A stretch of 64,000 nucleotides of DNA from Vesta saturnalis (taxonomy: Eukaryota > Arthropoda > Insecta > Coleoptera > Lampyridae). The notes beneath the pieces are model-generated. The model made no database searches. It saw only the letters and a list, made by a program, of their open reading frames with translations, and was not told the origin of the DNA. Of the stretch, positions 57,930-64,000 are shown in pieces. Both the position numbers and the translations under genes were made by a program. How positions within the stretch are numbered: position 1 is the first letter of the stretch; each line of letters starts with the position of its first letter. The DNA lies in contig JARFJB010001947.1 of assembly GCA_036346205.1 (NCBI GenBank), positions 992,001 through 1,056,000 on the forward strand, in the 5' to 3' direction.

Positions 57930-59480
57930 TTGAGCCGATATGTTATCAGATTGCCATGAATCCTAGGTAGGGTTTTGCTTACACAACTCTTTTTTTATAC
58001 AAGGTACTTGTGAGTCCCGACGACGTTGCCGCCGTAAAAGCAAATTATAGCAGGACATCAAAGATCAACTAGATAATATGACATACACGAAAATGGCAAA
58101 CTACGTTGATATAATAAATTTGAGAGCTTTAAACACTTGTAAAATTAAAATAATATTTATTTGATACCAACAGCAATTAAGAATCAAAGTGACACGTCGA
58201 ATCGATTATTTTAATTTAGTATTGCTATCATCTTCAATATTTTAAAATCTTTATTAATACTTTTAGCAATGAATTTATCCATGGTTGCACTATATTTGAA
58301 ACAATGCACTTACTGGATGCTTGTCCGTTATGTTATAAGCATTTTTCTGAAGGTAAATATTAAAAATAATCGTTGTCATCTCTAAGGCTTGTTTGCAATT
58401 AACACTTCGTTTTAACACAAAAGTTCCATTCAATTTTTTTTAACTTAAACCCATTATTCATTGTAATGTATAAAATGTATTGTCATTACCGTAAAGTTTT
58501 TCAATGGTTAAAATTAGCATTAAATGTTACTTGTGCTATGCTACGTTTTTGTTAGGTAACTTAAAGATAAACCGGAACGTTTGTGATAATTAATTTTTTG
58601 TACATAGTAAACAAGGACAAGAAGGTATATTAAATATGATTATTTAACCTTTCCGTGTGCGGTGTTAAGATCTACATATTTCATTTTTGGATTAATGCTA
58701 CTGAATAGAACAACAATATAAACTTTTTTAGAAATTCATAAAGTGAAAGATAATAATAGTTTATTATATAAGTGGGCAGTGTTACAAATATTTTACGAAA
58801 TAATTTAGCATTTTGAATAAACAGGCTAATTTTTATAAGTGAATTATATAGGTATAATAAAAACTCACGTATAGTTTAAAGTTTTTATCAAACCTTTTCC
58901 TATCATTCATTTCTAGCAATAGAATAAAAATTTGTGAAATTTATAAATTAATTGTTTTATTTACTAACAATCTATAACAAAATAGTAGCTTTCGTGGATG
59001 TCAAAAAAGCTGATTTTAGGTTTGTTCCAGAGGAGTTTCAAATATAGTATAAAAATTAATTTCAAGCGTTTAAAAAATGGAACGTTCAAACTTTTACTTA
59101 TTTATTTTAGGTTTCGTAGTGTGCGCTGATACTATAAATTACCGGTGCTTGCCTTTACGATGAATTGACCTATTTCAACATTATAAATATTGTATACTAA
59201 GGCAATTATTTTATAAATACATAGATACCCTATACCAAACAGGAAGCTTCATAGCTTTACAAAAAAACGTTGGTAAGTCCGTTTGATTTGACTACAACAT
59301 GTGTCTGGCAGATGAAGATTTATGTACTGGCCTTAGCATGCTTTGTGCTTTTAAATATAAACATACAAGGCCGACTTTAGACATTATGGGCGAGAAAAAA
59401 TATTTCACATTTAAATTAAAAGGGTGATTTTTAGACGCTGTAAATTGGGTAAATATTTATGTTTAAGTCATAATACTATT
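57930..59480. other. No gene seen
   Basis: AT-rich DNA without supported features. Confidence 0.5.
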
Positions 59481-59484
59481 TAAT

Positions 59485-60800
59485 GCAGAACTTTAGTTGG
59501 TCGTAGATAGGGAGCTGACTATAACACGATTTTAAGAGTCCATATATCTCTTGTGCGATCTAGATTATGGTTGAGAGGCATACTCCTCTGCATTAAAGAG
59601 CACATTTAAACTACTAGAGGTAATACAGAACGCTGCCATGAGGCATTGTTTAGGAGCATTTTACACTAGCCCGGCAGACAGTCTATCTTGCGAATCCGGA
59701 ATACCTCCGTTACATTCACATCGCACACACAAACTATTAATGTTTGCATGTAAAATAAAGGCGCAACCTTTTCATCCTAATTATATTTGGGAGTAATGAA
59801 AACCCGCAAGAGCAACAGAAACCTCATAAACCTCTCTCATACCTTATAAGGAATGCATTAGAAATTATTAACCAACAAATTCCACCCATGCCACCTGTAG
59901 GACCACTTGAAGTACAACCATAGCAAATACCTAACATTGAAATATACACTGACAACCAAATATCTGAAAGGAAACACTTCTCCATACATTTATAATATCG
60001 AGTTCAAGAAAATATTATGCAACCTTAAAGACCATCTCATGCTATACACTGGTGACTTTAAATCTAAGGAGGGAGTAGGGTGCGCGGTTTCTGTAGGCAT
60101 TGAAGAGTACAGGTAGTGCCTGCCTAGACATACATTCATATATGCAGAATTATATGCAATATGGCAATCCCTTCGCTACACTTAATTATCAACGGATAAA
60201 AACAAAATTATTATTACTTGTGATTCATATAGCGCTCTTGTTGGCTTTAAAAACCCATACATTAAAAACTCTACAATTCAACGTCTACCTACCATAAAGC
60301 ATCTGAACGACTTGGGATATACAGCTAAATTTATCTGGATGCCCAGCCATACTAACATTGAAGGAAACCAAAGGGCTGATGAAGCTGCACGTCAAGCATC
60401 AAAAGAAGCTCAAAACGAAAATTAGGAAAGAGTAGAACTAGCAGACTATCATAACGTAGCAAGCTTTATGAAAACAAAATTAAAGGCCATGTGACAACAA
60501 AACTGGACAGAAACCCATAACACCTTAAGGCACATCAAACCAACGATTGAAAAATGGAACATATCAGCCGATCTAAGAAAGTAGTGTTACACACAGAATT
60601 AGAATAGGGCACACTAAAATTACGCACAAACACTTAATCACAAGAGAACCCCATCCAGTCTGTGACCATTGCTTGGTACCCTTGACTATGGTACACATTC
60701 TCTGATCTTGCGTAACATACACCCCGATCCGTAAGCGCTACTTGATTTCGAATACACTAGCTAGTAATCTGGATCAGATTAACAATATACGAAACACATT
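59485..60800 (+). pseudogene. LINE ORF2 C-terminal part with RNase H (I-clade-like)
   Basis: A post-RT block reads GADYNTILRVHISLVRSRL, then KLLEVIQNAAMRHCLGAFY and SPADSLSCESGIPPL. RNase H follows with YTGDFKSKEGVGCAV, where the usual YTDGSK order is altered, then IYAELYAIWQSL, ITCDSYSAL and WMPSHTNIEGNQRADEAAR. A terminal CCHC-like CDHC...MVHIL..C block is near 60660-60710. Several stops and frameshifts are present. The RT is missing, so this is a 5'-truncated copy. RNase H inside the LINE points to the I superclade. Confidence 0.75.
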
Positions 60801-60824
60801 AGGCACTAAAGATCCTAGCAATCG

Positions 60825-61335
60825 ATGTGCTATAGAAACTTAAAAAAAATAATAATGGCAAGGAGAATCATAAAACTTGCAAAGCAACAGTCTTGGCAAA
60901 CGTATGTTACAAGCGTCACCAATCAAACCCTAAATTGTGAAGTATGGCGTAAAATACGGTCAATGAATTCGATCACTTTCTCAATAAATAATATAATTTC
61001 CAATGGGCAGGTTATAGATAATCCACAGGATATTGCAGAGAATTTCGCCAACCATGTTGAATCTAATTTCTCTGATTCTGACGATGCCCCATGCTTTGGA
61101 AGTGACTCAAGCGTTGTGGATTTATTGGAAGAACTCCATTACGATCAGGTTCAGAGTTAGAAAATGAAGTATTAAAAACCAGACCCTTTGCTCCTGGCCT
61201 TGACTCCGTTAACTACGAATTTATTAAACAATTGGCGAACGAAGGAGAACTTCAAATGTTAGCGATCTTCAATAAAGCATTGAAAGAGGTCCAATTTCCT
61301 GAAATGTGGAAAAAGTCTATTATTATCCGTGTTTG
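60825..61335 (+). pseudogene. Second LINE fragment, region before and at RT motif 1
   Basis: An open frame with ARRIIKLAKQQSWQTYVTSV, VWRKIRSMNS and NPQDIAENFANHVESNFSD. After a frame change it reads ENEVLKTRPFAPGLDSVNYE (the pre-RT PGxDxI block) and EVQFPEMWKKSIIIR (motif 1). It is cut by the (TA)n tract that holds the mariner. It comes from a different part of a LINE than the preceding fragment and could be a separate copy. Confidence 0.65.
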
Positions 61336-61337
61336 AA

Positions 61338-61341
<4 letters not shown>

Positions 61342-61385
<44 letters not shown>
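61342..61385. repeat. (TA)n tract, left of the mariner
   Basis: About 44 bp of TA repeats ending at the left terminal inverted repeat. It continues on the other side of the element at 63026. Confidence 0.95.
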
Positions 61386-61389
<4 letters not shown>

Positions 61390-63021
61390 TATATCCCCGG
61401 ATCGACTTTAAAAGAGGGAAACTTCTCAGAAAATTTCATTCTTGATGATTTGCCCTACTTGTTTTCAAACCCCGAAACACAAATTACTTTCTATTTTACT
61501 CGTGCGGTTCTCGAGATAATATCATTTTTCTTGAAAAATTGGACCTGATTTTTAGAAGTAACTTTAGTAGGCGGATTTCATTGAAAAACACCACTGACAG
61601 AAATTGTCAAATGTGATAATTCTGTTGAACTGCAAATTAATTCATGCTAATTTGAATTGTATGCTATAATGTTGACTTTACAACAAAGAATTTATCTAAT
61701 TCAATGTTACGGAACTGGGGAAGAGTGCTACCGAGTTGTTATCAGAAAATTCAACCAAAAATACCCGGAGGTTGCCATTTCGAATGACGGAGCAAAAAAC
61801 TTGGTAACTAAATTCCTTCAAACAGGCTCGGTTTTAAACCTAAAGAAGCCAAAGAAGTTGTTCGATGAAGAAGATGCTGTTACTGTTGTCGCCGTTCATT
61901 CCGCAACAGAAGTTCCAAGGTTGTCTTCAAGAAGGAGGGCACTACGAATTGGGATAGGTAAATCTCATTTACAAAGAATCTTCAAGGAGAACAAAATTTT
62001 ACCATTTAAGCCGCAATTTAGACAAACTTTAGAGAACGGTGATGAAGCCAAACGTCTGGATTTTTGTTTGGAAATGAGCAATAGAGTTTTGGAAGATTCA
62101 AATTTTCATAAACGAATAATGTTTTCCGATGAATCGAACTTTTCAACTAACGGAGTCGTTTCCTCCCTACATTGCCGTTACTGGAGTAGGACGAATCCAA
62201 ACTACCGAATTGCTAGTCGCAGACAATGTCTGAAAAAAGTTAATGTGTGGTGTGCGGCTTCGTACCATGGAATTATTGGCCCATATTTTTTTGATCAAAA
62301 TTTAAACCGTTATTCATATTTGGAAATGTTGCAAAATTTTTTAACTGATACACTGGATGAATTGCCATTGAACTACCAAATCGAAATGTTCTTCCAGCAC
62401 GATGAGTGCCCTGCTCATTATGCCGGTACTGTTCGCCAGTGGCTCAATACAGAGTTCCATGATAACTGGATAGGAAGAGATGGTGCCGTTTTATGGCCGC
62501 CGAGAAGTCCTGAACTCACAATAATGGACTTTTATCTGTGGGGTCGCTTAAAACAAATTGTGTACAGTGAGCCATTAGACAATGATGAAGAGCAATTGAA
62601 AAATAGGATACGGAATGCTGTCCAGTCCCTTTCAATCGTAGAAATAAGGCGCAGTTTCAATGAATTCAGAGCTCGCATTAAAATCTGTGCGGAAAAAGGA
62701 GGAGCATTATTCGAATAGAAAATTAATAGTTCAGTTTTTTGAGAATTTCATTTCATTTTACCATCAATTGTTAAATTTATTAATTAAAACTCGTGAGACC
62801 AATTTGATTTTTCCTTTGAAACAAATCAATTTACTTCAAAAAATTACGAAAGGTCGAATTTTTCAAGAAAAATGATATTATCTCGAGAACCGTTTGAGTT
62901 AAATAGCAAGTAATTTGTGTTTCGGGGGTTTGAAAATAAGCAGGGCAAATCAGCAAGAATGAAATTTTCTGAGAAATCAAAATAAGAGAGTTTTCCTCTT
63001 TAAAGTCGATCCGGGGACATA

Positions 63022-63025
<4 letters not shown>
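61386..63025 (+). mobile_element. Complete DD41D Tc1/mariner-superfamily transposon
   Basis: A 1640-bp element starting ACAGTATATCCCCGGATCGA and ending with the complement of ACAGTATGTCCCCGGATCGA. The terminal inverted repeats are about 160-173 bp (61386-61544 and 62853-63025), with a ~15-bp indel near the ends. It lies inside a TA microsatellite, consistent with TA target preference. It contains one intact transposase ORF. Confidence 0.9.
61657..62718 (+). CDS. Transposase, Tc1/mariner superfamily, DD41D
   Basis: An uninterrupted 353-codon frame. Start is the ATG at 61657, or the fifth codon. The N-terminal region (MLTLQQRIYLIQCYG, then ISNDGAKNLVTKFLQTGSV) forms the two helix-turn-helix units that bind the terminal repeats. 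The catalytic core has D158 in MFSDESNF, D249 in FQHDECPAHYA and D291 in SPELTIMDFYLWG, with 41 residues between the last two. DD41D spacing is that of the rosa-like group of insects. The usual SPDLT has E in place of D, which is not a catalytic position. The end (IKICAEKGGALFE) resembles family C-termini. All three acidic residues and both terminal repeats are present, so the copy may have moved recently. Confidence 0.92.
   Translation: MYAIMLTLQQRIYLIQCYGTGEECYRVVIRKFNQKYPEVAISNDGAKNLVTKFLQTGSVLNLKKPKKLFDEEDAVTVVAVHSATEVPRLSSRRRALRIGIGKSHLQRIFKENKILPFKPQFRQTLENGDEAKRLDFCLEMSNRVLEDSNFHKRIMFSDESNFSTNGVVSSLHCRYWSRTNPNYRIASRRQCLKKVNVWCAASYHGIIGPYFFDQNLNRYSYLEMLQNFLTDTLDELPLNYQIEMFFQHDECPAHYAGTVRQWLNTEFHDNWIGRDGAVLWPPRSPELTIMDFYLWGRLKQIVYSEPLDNDEEQLKNRIRNAVQSLSIVEIRRSFNEFRARIKICAEKGGALFE

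Positions 63026-63078
<53 letters not shown>
63026..63078. repeat. (TA)n tract, right of the mariner
   Basis: About 53 bp of TA repeats, the right half of the tract interrupted by the element. Confidence 0.95.
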
Positions 63079-63081
<3 letters not shown>

Positions 63082-63468
63082 ACCATATGTAACTAATTGT
63101 TACAAAAATTTTGAAGTAAAACATTGAGAGGAAGGTTTTTGCTGTTAGTTGAGTAGATTGTTTCATTTTAACTTAATCGTTGAGATTCGCCTTTGATGGA
63201 TGCACAGGTAAAAGGGTGTCCTGGAATTTTATTTCTTGATATGATGTCAAAATATATTTTGATGAAGTTGATGTTCTTCCGGGCTTGGTCTCGCGTAGAT
63301 TCTCCTCCATGGTTCTTAAAAGAACCGATGTTGAAATGACGACGTTTCGGCATAATCTCATCTGCCATTTTCAAGTCTTCGTGTTCTGCTCCTGGTAATT
63401 AGAAACTAGTCACCATGTGTAACTAATTGCTACAAAAATTTTGAAGTAAAACATTGTGAGGAAGGTTT
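63079..63468 (-). repeat. 60-bp direct repeats flanking a Penelope-like motif
   Basis: AGTCACCATATGTAACTAAT at about 63079 and AGTCACCATGTGTAACTAAT at about 63407 begin ~60-bp near-identical copies ending GAGGAAGGTTT. Between them, on the minus strand, GAAGACTTGAAAATGGCAGA is followed by TATGCCGAAACGTCG, resembling the conserved segment of Penelope-like elements. It could be a short internal copy with terminal repeats. Confidence 0.5.
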
Positions 63469-63544
63469 AGTGTTGTCTAAGTATTTCTCTGGTTCCTTAC
63501 GAGCGCTAGAAAATACTTATTAAACACAAAATCTAATTAAAAAA

Positions 63545-64000
63545 AAAACTGCATAGCACTGCATGGTTAACAAGGTCAGGTAAAAAGATATGTTTCACTT
63601 GGTGCACCTCTCACTGCGGAATATTGGGAAATGAATATGCTGCTGAGGAAGATATAAAATTGACAATAAAAAAGAAAATTGTAAATTAGACCTTTGACAA
63701 TTGGGCAAACAACTCTGCTTTTTCAAAAATTAAAACAGACCCTACGATATAGAGATTTCCTGAAACTGTGACTCGAAGAGAGCAAGTAGCAATCTTACGA
63801 TTACGTAGGGCACACTAATCATACCTCATCATATTTGCTCTTAAAAAGAAGAAAACCCATTCTGCACATAATGTAATGAATTGCTTACTATGTCCCATAT
63901 ATTGACAAAGAATTCAACATAAATTACGTGACACTATAGAACAATGTTTAAATAACGACGTACAGAGCATATAAAACTTAATCAAGTTCTTAAAAGAAAT
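63545..64000 (+). pseudogene. LINE RNase H and C-terminal fragment at the right edge
   Basis: ICFTWCTSHCGILGNEYAAEE corresponds to the WVPSHxGIxGNExAD block of LINE RNase H domains, followed by REQVAILRLRRAH and a terminal Cys-containing region (MNCLLCPIY). Multiple stops. It resembles, but is not the same piece as, the RNase H fragment at 60.3 kb. It continues to the window edge. Confidence 0.6.

Noticed and set aside
57713..57970. His-Thr and Cys-Val repeat ORFs
   Set aside because: Caused by the (CA)n and (TA)n compound microsatellite.

Overview
This is a repeat-dominated, AT-rich eukaryotic window, almost certainly from an arthropod and probably an insect. The evidence is the element repertoire: Ty3/gypsy elements with tRNA-Lys- or tRNA-Arg-type primer sites, jockey/CR1/I-type LINEs, a Penelope-like element, piggyBac, a DD41D mariner relative and a foldback element, together with very long (TA)n tracts. 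I see no conserved host housekeeping gene, tRNA, rRNA or CRISPR array. Almost every recognisable protein is a transposable-element or virus-like protein, and most are broken. The exact species cannot be told from the sequence.

Layout. 1-2.7 kb: a compact, virus-like gene block. Two minus-strand ORFs (one leaving the window) diverge from a plus-strand zinc-ribbon ORF broken by one in-frame TGA and a small BIR (inhibitor-of-apoptosis type) ORF. A motif-rich intergenic region lies between them and an imperfect tandem-repeat tail follows. 2.7-5.2 kb: a decayed minus-strand LINE. 5.3-9.5 kb: mostly featureless AT-rich DNA. 9.6-10.1 kb: E-box-bearing repeats. 10.64-14.14 kb: a 3.5-kb foldback element with long inverted arms, whose inner parts are arrays of a short unit and whose core carries a charged ORF. 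14.5-21 kb: microsatellites, a zinc-finger fragment, inverted MITE-like copies and a recurrent GGGCTTG motif.

21.1-49.1 kb reads best as one nest. The outermost element is a minus-strand mdg1-like LTR retrotransposon. Its 3' half (gag C-terminus, protease, RT, RNase H, integrase, LTR) lies at 21.1-26.7 kb and its 5' half (LTR, primer site, gag N-terminus) at 47.1-49.1 kb. A piggyBac fragment with a spliced first exon sits in its integrase. The 20 kb separating the halves holds a pair of 300-bp inverted repeats (27.8 and 45.7 kb), a small ORF, a minus-strand LINE, and a 14-kb plus-strand Ty3/gypsy element (30300-44470). That gypsy element is itself interrupted by two ~2.6-kb insertions with TG...CA ends and 4-bp target duplications, one in its 5' LTR and one in RNase H.

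49-64 kb: a small MITE, tandem Penelope-like copies with a hammerhead-like motif, a long AT-rich stretch, a (CA)n(TA)n compound microsatellite, LINE fragments with RNase H, and a structurally complete DD41D mariner-type transposon with an uninterrupted 353-codon transposase inside a (TA)n tract.

The genes do not form a host pathway. What links them is insertion history, which the target-site duplications and reading frames let one partly order. The least explained part is the 1-2.7 kb block. Its CAAGGT/AGGTCA-type motif clusters recur at 27.8 and 45.7 kb, which suggests a shared, poorly described family of mobile or virus-like DNA.
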